Shown piece by piece: positions 1 to 7,447 of a DNA stretch of 64,000 nt. A program made the position numbers and the translations under genes. Numbering within the stretch: position 1 is the stretch's first letter; every line of letters starts with the position of its first letter. Source of the stretch: Sinohyriopsis cumingii (lineage: Eukaryota; Mollusca; Bivalvia; Unionida; Unionidae); contig CM068825.1 of assembly GCA_028554795.2 (NCBI GenBank), positions 151,254,053 to 151,318,052 of the forward strand, written 5' to 3'. The notes beneath the pieces are model-generated. The model saw only the letters and a list, made by a program, of their open reading frames with translations. It made no database searches and was not told the origin of the DNA.

Positions 1-191
1 CTGCTGGTCCCAAAGTACCTTCTCCCAAAATCAAAGTCCATGAAAGAACGGGCATGTTACAAAGTTTACTGGATTTGTCCAAGCAAGAACTGGCTCGATT
101 TAGTCCGTTACTTACCCCTGCACGACGTGTCATGCCTGTCGTCAAACTAATACGACGTAAAGACAATCAGTGGCGACGCGTTCCAGTATAA
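1..191 (+). CDS. 3' end of an unidentified basic gene, cut by the window edge
   Basis: An open frame enters from the left edge (first full codon at 3) and stops at TAA 189-191, giving the last 62 residues of a protein. The tail is rich in Lys and Arg and ends in RRKDNQWRRVPV. I do not recognise the family. Its codon use, plus strand and tight spacing to the next genes match the capsid module that follows, so it is probably another gene of the same Maverick/adintovirus-like element, perhaps a virion or nucleic-acid-binding protein. Its stop codon overlaps a TATA-like motif at 187-200, and an AATAAA at 255-260 could be its poly(A) signal. The N-terminus and full length are outside the window. 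Confidence 0.5.
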   Translation, partial: AGPKVPSPKIKVHERTGMLQSLLDLSKQELARFSPLLTPARRVMPVVKLIRRKDNQWRRVPV

Positions 192-200
192 AAAAGGCCT
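187..200 (+). promoter_or_regulatory. TATA-like motif, first of three similar ones
   Basis: TATAAAAAAGGCCT overlaps the stop codon of the upstream gene and lies 36 bases before the ATG at 236. Close relatives sit at 435-444 (GATAAAAGGG) and 889-901 (GATAAAAAGGCCT), each just before the next gene and, in the last case, again overlapping a stop codon. The recurrence suggests a core promoter motif for single genes of this module. That role is inference. Confidence 0.4.
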
Positions 201-235
201 GTGACCAAGTAGGGGTATCAGTGAACTTGTAAAAG

Positions 236-424
236 ATGTCACCTCCAAGAAGCCAATAAAGAAAGAGACAAAGGCAGACGCATCATCCGACAAAGCGCTT
301 AGCCAAGCATCGACGTTACCCTAAGAAAAGACACAGTCGTTCCAAGAAAAAGAGGCGTCAACAAAGGGGAGGATTCCTTGGCGATTTTGGGAAAAACATT
401 GTCACCTTTATGACAAAGCGATAG
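236..424 (+). pseudogene. small basic protein frame with an early in-frame stop
   Basis: From ATG 236 the frame meets TAA at 257-259 after seven codons. The same frame then stays open to TAG 422-424 and encodes a strongly basic peptide of about 54 residues, containing KKRHSRSKKKRRQQ and a C-terminal RGGFLGDFG. Short basic peptides with an RGGF-type motif fit the core-protein class of adenovirus-like elements. The stop is part of AATAAA (255-260), so it may instead be the poly(A) signal of the preceding gene, with the basic frame starting elsewhere. The bases around ATG 236 closely resemble those around ATG 507, which argues that 236 was once a real start. Confidence 0.4.
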
Positions 425-506
425 TCCCAAAAAAGATAAAAGGGTGTGTGTTAAGTCATCGACGTTAGTGTCTGTTTGGTGAATGTCCCGGAACCCACAA
501 GCAAAG

Positions 507-893
507 ATGTCACCCTCCAGAAAACCCCAAGGAAAGAAAAGGAAAGGATTGCCTCCACGTTTAGTCAAACATGGGGACAAGTTATCTGTCCTGTCCAAAG
601 CTTCTCCACCCCTACGAAAAAAACTCATTCAAACGGCCTCCAAAGAGGTCATTGATACCGTTTGCGAATGTTGTTTGAACGTTTTGAAAGGCACGATCCC
701 TTTGTCCAAACACCAGAAACAATGCTTAGGCAAACATCGTCACGTTCTTCGGAAAACGGTTCGAAAGAAAATTCCCATTTGTCAAAAAAAGAAGATGTTG
801 GTCCAACGTGGAGGCATTTTGCCTCTCTTGTTAGGCCCCATACTGAAAGGAGTCTTGGGAACCATGTTGGGAGGACTGGTGGGAGCAAGATAA
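507..893 (+). CDS. pX-like small basic protein with hydrophobic glycine-rich C-terminus
   Basis: The product is 128 residues from ATG 507. A longer frame opens at ATG 483, but 507 is preferred because its context (AAAGATGTCACC) repeats that of the ATG at 236. The N-terminus is very basic (residues 1-30). A central helix-prone segment holds a CECCLNVLKG motif, a second basic block follows, and the last 25 residues are hydrophobic and glycine-rich (RGGILPLLLGP to GGLVGAR). I recall this layout (basic, CEC..NVLKG, GG-hydrophobic tail) from small proteins next to integrase and capsid genes in many invertebrate Maverick/adintovirus-like elements, where it has been compared with adenoviral core peptide pX. 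A virion or DNA-packaging role is inference. Confidence 0.55.
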   Translation: MSPSRKPQGKKRKGLPPRLVKHGDKLSVLSKASPPLRKKLIQTASKEVIDTVCECCLNVLKGTIPLSKHQKQCLGKHRHVLRKTVRKKIPICQKKKMLVQRGGILPLLLGPILKGVLGTMLGGLVGAR

Positions 894-942
894 AAAGGCC
901 TTCGGAAGTCCCAAGATCTCAGAATCGACCCCTGACAACCCC

Positions 943-1587
943 ATGGAAGGACGAAAACTAGCTTTAGTGCCTTACAAACGATGGATGGAATACCATCGGT
1001 GGCAAGAACAACGCACCCCGCATTTACCTCCCAATCCCCATTTGAGCGAGATGTCCCAGTTACAACACGAATTGCAGTCCTTGATGGATCGCCAAGATTT
1101 GTCCGAAACAGAAAAATCGCAAAAGTACGGTCAACTTTTGCAACGACTGCAACTCTTTCACCAGAAAGCTTTAGACGAAACAGCTCTACCCACTCTCAAA
1201 GATTTTAAGACCTTGATGAAAAGTCCAGCACCATCACCAGTACCAGTACCAGTACCACCACTACCCGTGACCAAGACAGAAAAAGGAAAAGAAGAAGAAG
1301 AAGAAGGGTTTCAAACTCCACCAGAAAAAGTACGCAAGTTAACAACACCACCTACCTCCAGAATTGGATGGATTAAAAAGATGATGGCCACCCCTTCTTC
1401 ATCACAAAAGAAAAAGAAAGTGAAGACAGAAGTGAAGACAGAAGTGAAACAAGAACCGATATCCCCCGCTCAGACATCCTCCTCCTCTTCAACAGCTATT
1501 GCCGGTCGCACACGCAAAGCATTGCAATCCAAGAAAATACCCCAAGAGAAAAAGAGTAGCATCTTCCAAGACTGGGTGCCTTACTAA
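943..1587 (+). CDS. basic protein with KTEV repeats, neighbour of integrase
   Basis: The product is 214 residues from ATG 943. The start MEGRKLALVPY is followed by a helical segment with a DLSETEKSQKYGQLLQRL motif (about residues 45-65), then a Pro/Val-rich linker (PVPVPVPP), a lysine-rich region and two KTEV repeats ending in KQEPISP, which resembles a SUMO-type site. I recall the ALVP start and the DLSE..K..YNQ.LQRY pattern from small unnamed proteins of metazoan Maverick-like elements, always close to the integrase gene. The rest is low-complexity and likely disordered. A core or DNA-binding role (adenoviral pV-like) is possible but not shown by any diagnostic motif. Confidence 0.5.
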   Translation: MEGRKLALVPYKRWMEYHRWQEQRTPHLPPNPHLSEMSQLQHELQSLMDRQDLSETEKSQKYGQLLQRLQLFHQKALDETALPTLKDFKTLMKSPAPSPVPVPVPPLPVTKTEKGKEEEEEGFQTPPEKVRKLTTPPTSRIGWIKKMMATPSSSQKKKKVKTEVKTEVKQEPISPAQTSSSSSTAIAGRTRKALQSKKIPQEKKSSIFQDWVPY

Positions 1588-1608
1588 CACACCAACCAAA
1601 ACAAAAAA

Positions 1609-2718
1609 ATGGAAAAAGTCTTAGCCAGCATTTACTACGATCCCTCGCATCCTGCAGGTTACGCAGGAGTTCAAAAATTGTATCGTGCTGCCAAAACTCG
1701 ACTGAAAAGTCTCCGTTTACCTCAAGTGCAACGATGGTTACAAGAACAAGCTACCTACACTTTACACAAACCCATTCGACGCAAGTTTGCCAGAAGTCGC
1801 ACCCGAGTGGAAGGCATCGATCATCAATGGCAAGCCGATTTAGCCGATGTCTCTCATTTGGCTAGCTACAATCGTGGCTACAAATATTTGTTTTGTGTCA
1901 TCGACGTCTTTTCCAAATTTGCCTGGGTCGTGCCCTTGACTTCCAAATCCAGCAGCGAGTTAGTGCGAGCCCTGCAACGAGTGTTGAAACAAAGCGGTCG
2001 TCACCCTCTTCGATGGCAAACGGACAAAGGCACCGAATTTCTGAACCAAGCTTTCCAAAAAGAATTAAAGAAACGTGACATTCATTTTTTTACCACCGAG
2101 AATCCCGAAACCAAAGCCAGCATCGTGGAACGTTTTCAACGCACTTTGAAAGAACGCATGTGGAAATATTTTACGCATCACCACACTCTGAAGTACATCG
2201 ACATCTTACCGCACCTGGTGCAAGCGTACAACCAATCTTACCATCGAAGCATCGGACGTGCCCCGCAAGACGTGACTCCCGACAACGAAGTGCTGGTGTT
2301 TGAGCGTCTGTTTGGTACGTCCCCGACGAGGGCTGTCCCCAAGAAAAGTGGAGAGTTGGCCGTAGGAGATTGGGTGCGCATTGGCAAAACCAAACGCACT
2401 TTTGACAAAGGTTACTTACCTAACTGGACGACCGAATTGTTTCGCGTCACTGGACGAGTGCATGGCCGTCATCCTGCCGTCTATAAATTGGAAGACATGA
2501 ACGGAGAAGTGCTCAAAGGAACGTTTTATTTGCCCGAGTTACAACGTGTCACCAAAAAAGAAGACGACGTGTACGACATCGAAAGCATTCTCGAACGCAG
2601 AACCCGTAAAGTGGGCAAACGACGTGTCAAAGAAGTCAAAGTACGTTGGAAAGGATATCCACCCAGTTTCGATTCTTGGATCGACGCTTCGCAAGTCATC
2701 GACTATAAAAAGAAGTAA
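1609..2718 (+). CDS. retroviral-type DDE integrase with C-terminal chromodomain
   Basis: This 369-residue protein would integrate the element into host chromatin. The rve core has its first catalytic Asp at D77 in WQADLADV, the second at D139 in QTDKGTEF and the Glu at E174 in SIVERFQRTLKERM, so all three acidic residues are present. The C-terminus (about 315-365) is a chromodomain: YDIESILERR, then VRWKGYPPSFDSWI with the aromatic-cage Trp and Tyr positions. Integrase plus chromodomain is typical of Polinton/Maverick and adintovirus integrases and of chromoviruses. The absence of RT and RNase H and the capsid neighbours favour the former. The ATG follows an A-rich leader 21 bases after the previous stop. 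The frame is intact. Confidence 0.92.
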   Translation: MEKVLASIYYDPSHPAGYAGVQKLYRAAKTRLKSLRLPQVQRWLQEQATYTLHKPIRRKFARSRTRVEGIDHQWQADLADVSHLASYNRGYKYLFCVIDVFSKFAWVVPLTSKSSSELVRALQRVLKQSGRHPLRWQTDKGTEFLNQAFQKELKKRDIHFFTTENPETKASIVERFQRTLKERMWKYFTHHHTLKYIDILPHLVQAYNQSYHRSIGRAPQDVTPDNEVLVFERLFGTSPTRAVPKKSGELAVGDWVRIGKTKRTFDKGYLPNWTTELFRVTGRVHGRHPAVYKLEDMNGEVLKGTFYLPELQRVTKKEDDVYDIESILERRTRKVGKRRVKEVKVRWKGYPPSFDSWIDASQVIDYKKK

Positions 2719-2723
2719 CCATC

Positions 2724-3140
2724 ATGCCTTTTCACACAGCAGACGCAGCTACGTCGACCACTCCTCCTTCACCTAGTTCTTCTGTGCAAGATTTACAAAA
2801 ACAACCCTTGTGGGTGTGGTGTGGAGAACGTGTGCCTAAAACGCAAATCGTCTTTTTCTGCCAAATCTTCGTGGTGTATTGTGTCATCGGAGCAGCCATT
2901 GCCAATTTGAGTTTGCAACAAGGAGACAAACAATTGTGGACCATTTTATTGAGCAGTTGCATCGGTTACCTGCTTCCTAATCCCTCCCTGAAATTCTCCT
3001 CGAACGGGAACCCCGGGAACCTTGTGTCCAGTGCCAGTGTCAGTCACCAGTCCAACCACAACCAGAACCCCATTTTGCGCGGAGACACGCCTCTGACGTC
3101 CAGTAACCCCTCGGACAGCCACAGAACTCTGGAATTATGA
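2724..3140 (+). CDS. two-helix membrane protein conserved in Maverick-like elements
   Basis: The product is 138 residues. A Ser/Pro/Thr-rich N-terminus is followed by a hydrophobic segment at about 41-63 (IVFFCQIFVVYCVIGAAI) and a second at about 70-87 (WTILLSSCIGYLLPNPSL), then a polar, probably disordered tail. The order GD-x-x-LWT-x-LLSSCIGYLLPNP is one I recognise from small unnamed membrane proteins beside capsid genes in this class of elements. A virion-membrane or exit role is guesswork. Its stop TGA (3138-3140) overlaps the next start as ATGA, which argues for translation from a shared transcript or very strong compaction. Confidence 0.55.
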   Translation: MPFHTADAATSTTPPSPSSSVQDLQKQPLWVWCGERVPKTQIVFFCQIFVVYCVIGAAIANLSLQQGDKQLWTILLSSCIGYLLPNPSLKFSSNGNPGNLVSSASVSHQSNHNQNPILRGDTPLTSSNPSDSHRTLEL

Positions 3141-4096
3141 GTCACCAAAACCAATTTTACTTAACCTTACCCAGTGACAGTTCCATGGAGGTGTTTCCCC
3201 ACAACACGTTGTGCTGTTACACGGCCAAATTACCTCAGGCCATCCCCTTAGATCACGAGGCCCATTGGGAAGTGGCTTTGGTAGAAATGATTCACCCAAC
3301 ACAAATCAAAAACATCACTGAAACTCAAAACAATTTTGAGGTCGAAATTCTGGACCCAGCACTGCAGCAAAAGATGACGGGCAGTCCTCAACATAACTCA
3401 CATTTTGCAAAGGAGCTATTACCCCGCAGCAGTGACTCTTCTCCTCCTCTTTTCGTTTATCACTTTAAAATTAACTCAGGCCATTATTTCAGTGGTCAAC
3501 ATCTGGTGGAAGCCATCGCTGACAAATTCTATGCAACCTTTGACAAAGTTCTGACCAAAGAAGGTAAACGTGTCACCATCGAGTACCACAAACAGTCTCA
3601 CCGTCTACTCATCAAATTTGAAAGTGAGGAAAGAAGTATACGTATTAAATTTTGCCCTGAATTGTATGACATTTTGGGTGGAGACCTCAATATGGTCACG
3701 GATAAGCTGACCCAAAAAATTGAGAGAGCAAAGATTGACAACAACATGCATTTTGCAAGATATTTTCGTTACCCTGTAGAACTGAACCAAGGACTGAATT
3801 TGATCTTCGTGTACTCCGATGTGGTGGAGTACAACGTGGTGGGACACACCTCCGTGCCGTTACTGCGTGTCATTCCTTTCAAAGTAAATTCTGCCACGGC
3901 CACTGACGAGGAAGGTGGAAACACTTACCACGTCCACCGGGAATTTGTACATCCTCATTATTTGCCTGTCAGCAAGTCTTATTTGGACACGGTCAACATT
4001 GCTATAAAAGGAGATCTGGGACAAAATATTCCATTCACCAAAGGAAAAGTCACGGTGAAACTCCATTTTCGAAAACGGTTCTCTCACGACTCCTAA
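3137..4096 (+). CDS. putative penton/minor capsid protein
   Basis: The product is 319 residues, starting MSHQNQFYLTLPSDSSMEVF and followed by an AHWEVALVEMIHP segment. This N-terminal pattern (FYLTLPS, later WEVGLAEI.YP) is common in long unnamed proteins paired with the F54H12.2-like capsid gene in invertebrate genomes. By size, position just before the hexon-like gene and all-beta appearance it is the best candidate for the single-jelly-roll penton. I see no catalytic motif. It shares four bases with the previous gene and ends three bases before the next. The frame is intact over its full length. Confidence 0.55.
   Translation: MSHQNQFYLTLPSDSSMEVFPHNTLCCYTAKLPQAIPLDHEAHWEVALVEMIHPTQIKNITETQNNFEVEILDPALQQKMTGSPQHNSHFAKELLPRSSDSSPPLFVYHFKINSGHYFSGQHLVEAIADKFYATFDKVLTKEGKRVTIEYHKQSHRLLIKFESEERSIRIKFCPELYDILGGDLNMVTDKLTQKIERAKIDNNMHFARYFRYPVELNQGLNLIFVYSDVVEYNVVGHTSVPLLRVIPFKVNSATATDEEGGNTYHVHREFVHPHYLPVSKSYLDTVNIAIKGDLGQNIPFTKGKVTVKLHFRKRFSHDS
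4003..4011 (+). promoter_or_regulatory. TATA-like motif inside the penton-like gene
   Basis: TATAAAAGG lies 97 bases before the ATG of the next gene (4100). Comparable TATAAA stretches lie in the 3' part of other module genes before the next start: 2704 (before 2724), 4369 (before 4536), 5704 (before 5846) and 6184 (before 6382). Several could be chance in AT-rich codons. Confidence 0.25.
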
Positions 4097-4099
4097 GTC

Positions 4100-4519
4100 A
4101 TGTATCCAGTGTACCGAGGGGTTGCACGACAGCGAGGACACGGTTTAGGAGATATGTTAAAATCAGCCTTTCGTTCGGTGGCCCCAGTGTTGAAACCGAT
4201 GGTGACACGCGGATTGCACGCCTTGAAAGATGCGGCACTGACGCAAGGCAAAGAATTTCTCCAAAATGTCATCATCGACAAACAAAACCCTAAAGAAGCC
4301 TTCATGAGGGCAGGCAAAAATGTCTTGTTGCAAACGGGTAAAGACCTAATAGGCCGACGAGACACACCTATAAATGCCCTGCACGCTACCGAGTCAGGCA
4401 TTCAGCAAGGACAAGGCAGAAAGAGACGACGACGAAGAAAACACCCTTTCACTAGACTTCAAGCGAGAAAGGCCAAGAAAAGAAAAACCGTTCGAGACTT
4501 AGACGTTTTCGATTATTGA
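4100..4519 (+). CDS. putative virion core protein, pVI/pX-like
   Basis: The product is 139 residues. The N-terminus (MYPVYRGVARQRGHGLGDML) is Gly/Arg-rich and is followed by amphipathic helix-prone sequence at about 20-90 (FRSVAPVLKPMVTRGLHAL, then GKEFLQNVIIDKQNPKEA). A strongly basic region at 98-125 includes RKRRRRRK and KKRKTVRDLD. Small proteins starting YRG...QRGxGLG and ending in an Arg/Lys block occur beside the capsid genes of Maverick/adintovirus-like elements and have been likened to adenoviral core or cement proteins (pVI, pX). The GLG-type site near the N-terminus could be cut by the element's own adenain-like protease, but it does not match the adenoviral consensus exactly. The gene lies between the penton- and hexon-like genes. 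Confidence 0.45.
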   Translation: MYPVYRGVARQRGHGLGDMLKSAFRSVAPVLKPMVTRGLHALKDAALTQGKEFLQNVIIDKQNPKEAFMRAGKNVLLQTGKDLIGRRDTPINALHATESGIQQGQGRKRRRRRKHPFTRLQARKAKKRKTVRDLDVFDY

Positions 4520-4535
4520 GAAAGAACAGAACAAA

Positions 4536-5840
4536 ATGATGCACCGAGAGTCTTGCGCTTGTTCCAAGACGGAACTGGATCTGTTTGCCATGCTCCTTAC
4601 CATGATGACCATGCAAGAATCCCAGTGGGTGGAATTTCATCCCGTCTCCTCATTGACCGATTCCGCTCCCATCGAGTTTGAAAGCAAAGGACAGCCCGAA
4701 GATTACATCGATCTGAATAGCAGTTACTTGTACTTGAAAGTCCAAGTTCTAGAAAAAGATGATAGTGGAGTAGAAGACACTGAGAATATAGCTCCCGTCA
4801 ACAATTTCATGCATTCCTTGTTCAGCTCAATGGATTTGTACTTGAATAACAAACTGGTCAGCAGCAGCATGGATACTTGCCCTTACCGTGCCTACCTGGA
4901 AAATCTCTTGACGTACGGAATAGATGCCAAGGATACTCATCTCAATGCCTGTGTGCTGTGGGAACCTGACGAAGCGGGCAAGTTCGACCTTGTAGATGGA
5001 AGCAATTCCGGCTTTGAGCAAAGAGAAATCAAAATCTTAAAGAAGAAGAGTTTAGAACTGATGGATCGTTTGCATTTGGACATGTGGTTGCAAGAGAAAT
5101 ATTTGCTGAACGGGGTCAATGTCCGCTTGAGACTGAATCTCAGCAGTACCGCTTTCCATTTGCAGGCTGATCCTGCTAAGGCTCCTAAAAGCAAAATCGA
5201 AGAGGCCAAACTCTACGTACGACGCGTGGAAGTGTTACCCAAAGTAGGTAACAAAATCAGTCAAACGTTGAGCAGAACGACCGCCAAGTATCCCATCCGA
5301 CGTGTGGAAGTGAAAACGTTCACCATTCCCAAGGGACAGCATTCTATGATCGAAGATCATCTGTTTCAAGGACAGTTACCCAAGCGTTTAATCCTTGGTA
5401 TGGTCCTGAATTCAGCCTTCAACGGAGCCTTCCATCAAAATCCTTTCAACTTTCAACACTTCAACGTGAAGAAAATCGAAGTCAGTCGCGATGGCAAGAC
5501 CTTGTGTACCCGACCTTTCGAACCTGACTTTACTGACGAGAAGACGAATTACTTGAGATCGTACTTGTCCCTGTACGAAGCCACCGGACAGTTAGGAACC
5601 AACACCAGTCACGGCATTACGTACGAAGATTATGCAGGAGGCTATGCTTTGTGGGCTTTCGATTTCACTCCAGACCAAAGCAGCGACGAGGGACATTTCC
5701 ACCCTATAAAATCCGGCCAGATTCGTGTGGAACTTCAGTTTGCAAATGAACTACCAGCAACAGTGAACGTCATCCTGTATGCCGAATTCGATAATACCAT
5801 AGAAATCAACAGTTTGAGAGAAGTCATTCTAGATTATTAG
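4536..5840 (+). CDS. hexon-like double-jelly-roll major capsid protein (F54H12.2-like family)
   Basis: The product is 434 residues. The family signature is clear: a CSKTELDLF motif near the N-terminus, QWVEFHPVSSLTDSAPIEF at about 32-50, DYIDLNSSYLYLKVQV, and PYRAYLENLLTYG at about 115. This pattern is shared with proteins annotated F54H12.2-like, which are capsid proteins of metazoan Polinton/Maverick elements. In this lineage they form the pseudo-hexagonal hexons of an icosahedral shell. The length is within the usual range for the short metazoan forms. The frame is intact. It starts 16 bases after the core-protein gene and ends 5 bases before the next gene. The start could also be the adjacent ATG at 4539. 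Confidence 0.78.
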   Translation: MMHRESCACSKTELDLFAMLLTMMTMQESQWVEFHPVSSLTDSAPIEFESKGQPEDYIDLNSSYLYLKVQVLEKDDSGVEDTENIAPVNNFMHSLFSSMDLYLNNKLVSSSMDTCPYRAYLENLLTYGIDAKDTHLNACVLWEPDEAGKFDLVDGSNSGFEQREIKILKKKSLELMDRLHLDMWLQEKYLLNGVNVRLRLNLSSTAFHLQADPAKAPKSKIEEAKLYVRRVEVLPKVGNKISQTLSRTTAKYPIRRVEVKTFTIPKGQHSMIEDHLFQGQLPKRLILGMVLNSAFNGAFHQNPFNFQHFNVKKIEVSRDGKTLCTRPFEPDFTDEKTNYLRSYLSLYEATGQLGTNTSHGITYEDYAGGYALWAFDFTPDQSSDEGHFHPIKSGQIRVELQFANELPATVNVILYAEFDNTIEINSLREVILDY

Positions 5841-5845
5841 AAGCC

Positions 5846-6352
5846 ATGGAAGACTGGTATCCCTCTTTACCTAGTGGAGAAACTTTGGACATGAAATGTG
5901 AGGAGACCGTGGAAGGAGAAGAATCTCAAGACAAAGACGAAGAAGTTGTCATGATGAAGTCGAGATGGCCAGAACAAGAAGCCCATTTAGTCTCCTGTTT
6001 TGCCAAACACTTGGTCGAAAAAATGATGGAATTGATCAAGAAAAATTGTTATGGATGTCAAAACGATCATCCCAGTCAAATTCAACACGATAAATGCCTA
6101 ATGTTAAGTCAAGAAGAAAAATTGGACGAGTATCTGGACGAAGCTTGGAGTCTCATCTCGAACAAAGACGTGTTGCACCAGTGGTATAAAGACTTGCGTG
6201 AACATTCTTGTCCACCATTAACCACTCAAGAGATCCATCGTATCGAAGCTCTCCTGAATCAGAGTGAGGAAACAGAACGAATAACCGTTTATTCGTCAGA
6301 CATTTTCAAGCAAAAAGTCAGGATCGAATTGACGACTTATTATTACATGTGA
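5846..6352 (+). CDS. conserved Cys/His protein between hexon and protease genes
   Basis: The product is 168 residues. The acidic N-terminus (many Glu and Asp up to about residue 35) is followed by a helical region and then a compact CYGCQNDHPSQIQHDKCLM motif at about 70-88, which could bind zinc through C-x2-C, His and Cys. I recall a CYGC..HPSQ.QH-C-LM motif from unnamed proteins in other metazoan capsid-bearing elements, always near the adenain-like gene, but I know no function for it. The C-terminal half is helix-rich and ends at TGA 6350-6352. It starts five bases after the hexon stop, so it is probably co-expressed with the late genes. Confidence 0.55.
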   Translation: MEDWYPSLPSGETLDMKCEETVEGEESQDKDEEVVMMKSRWPEQEAHLVSCFAKHLVEKMMELIKKNCYGCQNDHPSQIQHDKCLMLSQEEKLDEYLDEAWSLISNKDVLHQWYKDLREHSCPPLTTQEIHRIEALLNQSEETERITVYSSDIFKQKVRIELTTYYYM

Positions 6353-6381
6353 AGAAGAAGAAAAAAAGCACACACAAAACA

Positions 6382-6942
6382 ATGGATACCTGGGAACTTT
6401 ATTACCTTTTGAACCACAGTTCGTATACGGCTTCTTGGAATCCTGTCGTCTGTGCTAAAGATGAACTCCCTCATCGCAAACCTAAAGACCATCAAGCTTA
6501 CGTGATCAACACGGACGACAGTCATCTCCCAGGAACCCACTGGGTAGCCGTCTACTTTCCTCAAGAAGGATGTGTGGAATATTTCGATTCGTACGGATTG
6601 CCCCCTTTGGAAGCCGATATCATCGACTTTATGAGAAGAAATGCTCAAACCACCCGATTCAATAATGTGAAATTACAAGGCACAGATTCCTTGGTGTGTG
6701 GACAGTACTGTGTGTATTTTCTGCATCATCGCAGCCTGGGCTATTCCTTAGAACATTTAGTGACTCATTTTGATCCTCGTTCTTCTTCTAGAAACGATGT
6801 GAAAGTAGATCGATGGTTTTGTGACCATTATGCTTATCTTTTGTCTCAAGCTAGGAAACGTAGTGTCCATCAATGGCCTAATGATTTCCAACAGTGGAAA
6901 TCACAATTTCATTCACAAAGTTGTCAGCCCTGTTTAAAGTAG
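6382..6942 (+). CDS. adenain-type (Ulp1-fold) maturation cysteine protease
   Basis: The product is 186 residues from ATG 6382. The open frame extends upstream to a GTG at 6349, but the first ATG gives the family's normal start. Catalytic residues can be placed: His53 in GTHWVAVYF, Asp69 in EYFDSYG, Gln99 in LQGTDSLVCGQYC and Cys106, seven residues after the Gln exactly as in adenovirus protease. Length is close to adenain (about 200). It should cleave capsid and core precursors during virion maturation. The frame is intact. It is the last gene of the structural module; an AT-rich 3' region with AATAAA at 7054 follows. Confidence 0.9.
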   Translation: MDTWELYYLLNHSSYTASWNPVVCAKDELPHRKPKDHQAYVINTDDSHLPGTHWVAVYFPQEGCVEYFDSYGLPPLEADIIDFMRRNAQTTRFNNVKLQGTDSLVCGQYCVYFLHHRSLGYSLEHLVTHFDPRSSSRNDVKVDRWFCDHYAYLLSQARKRSVHQWPNDFQQWKSQFHSQSCQPCLK

Positions 6943-7053
6943 ATTCTCAATTGAGAAAAAATATTTGTGATTAGAAAAAAAATTGTTTGATGTTATCATG
7001 TTGGATTATTGTTAAAAATGTTAGAGTTGTTGTTTAGTGTTAAGTGATTTTTG

Positions 7054-7059
7054 AATAAA
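7054..7059 (+). terminator. poly(A) signal after the structural module
   Basis: AATAAA occurs 112 bases after the protease stop, in a T-rich, ORF-free stretch with a T/G-rich run downstream. It is the only good poly(A) signal between the protease gene and the first small-gene cassette. It contrasts with the stem-loop 3' ends of those cassettes. Confidence 0.5.
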
Positions 7060-7187
7060 AAATGTTGTGTTTTGAAAAAAAATGCCTTTGTCTTTTGTTT
7101 AGCTATAAGAATGTTGGATTGATGCTCTTTCATTTCTTACTATCCCTCTCATGGCACTCACTGAACGTTGCGACTCGAAAACCGTGT

Positions 7188-7230
7188 GGGGGATGTTTTC
7201 CTTCACGTCCGCGCTTTGACTTTAAGAACC
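7188..7230 (+). promoter_or_regulatory. cassette promoter A: GC box plus TATA-like element
   Basis: A G-run leads into GATGTTTTCCTTCACGTCCG and then CGCTTTGAC, followed by TTTAAGAACC. The GCGC core (from 7211) lies exactly 10 bases before the TATA-like TTTAAG at 7221. The same box recurs at 8049 and 8817 with the same 10-base spacing. A CAGTCTA at 7242 lies 21 bases after the TATA-like start, as at 8103 in cassette 2, and may mark the initiator. The ATG follows at 7281, 60 bases after the TATA-like element. Confidence 0.65.
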
Positions 7231-7280
7231 GGGGTTGTTTCCAGTCTAACCATCCATTGTCGACTCATCCTCCTACGAAG

Positions 7281-7445
7281 ATGTGCTCCAAAATAGCTAA
7301 GCTCAACGAAGCCTACGTGAATTTGCATAGGGTCAGACACAGTCTGATACCGAAGCCAGAAGAAATAGAGAATGTGAGAATGTTAAAAATCACTGAAGAC
7401 CTGATAGAAGAGCTCTTCAGAGAAGAAATGAACAGGGAAAAATAA
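7281..7445 (+). CDS. cassette 1 small acidic/helical protein
   Basis: The product is 54 residues from ATG 7281, 60 bases after the TATA-like element of promoter A, so this start is preferred over upstream in-frame codons that lie before the promoter. It is highly charged and helix-prone (NEAYVNLHRVRHSL, later ITEDLIEELFREEMNREK). No family is recognised. It is the first of three tandem cassettes with the same promoter box and a histone-type stem-loop downstream, here 228 bases past the stop. Start region and composition weakly resemble those of cassettes 2 and 3, which have much longer Glu/Lys-rich tails, so it may be a truncated paralogue. Confidence 0.45.
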   Translation: MCSKIAKLNEAYVNLHRVRHSLIPKPEEIENVRMLKITEDLIEELFREEMNREK

Positions 7446-7447
7446 GA

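Noticed and set aside
299-888. Minus-strand ORFs opposite the basic genes
   Set aside because: They overlap plus-strand genes with recognised features and have no motifs; they are shadows.
7203-7216. E2F-like or CRE-like site in the promoter box (CACGTCCGCGC)
   Set aside because: The match to either consensus is partial and in the wrong orientation for E2F; no factor is claimed.
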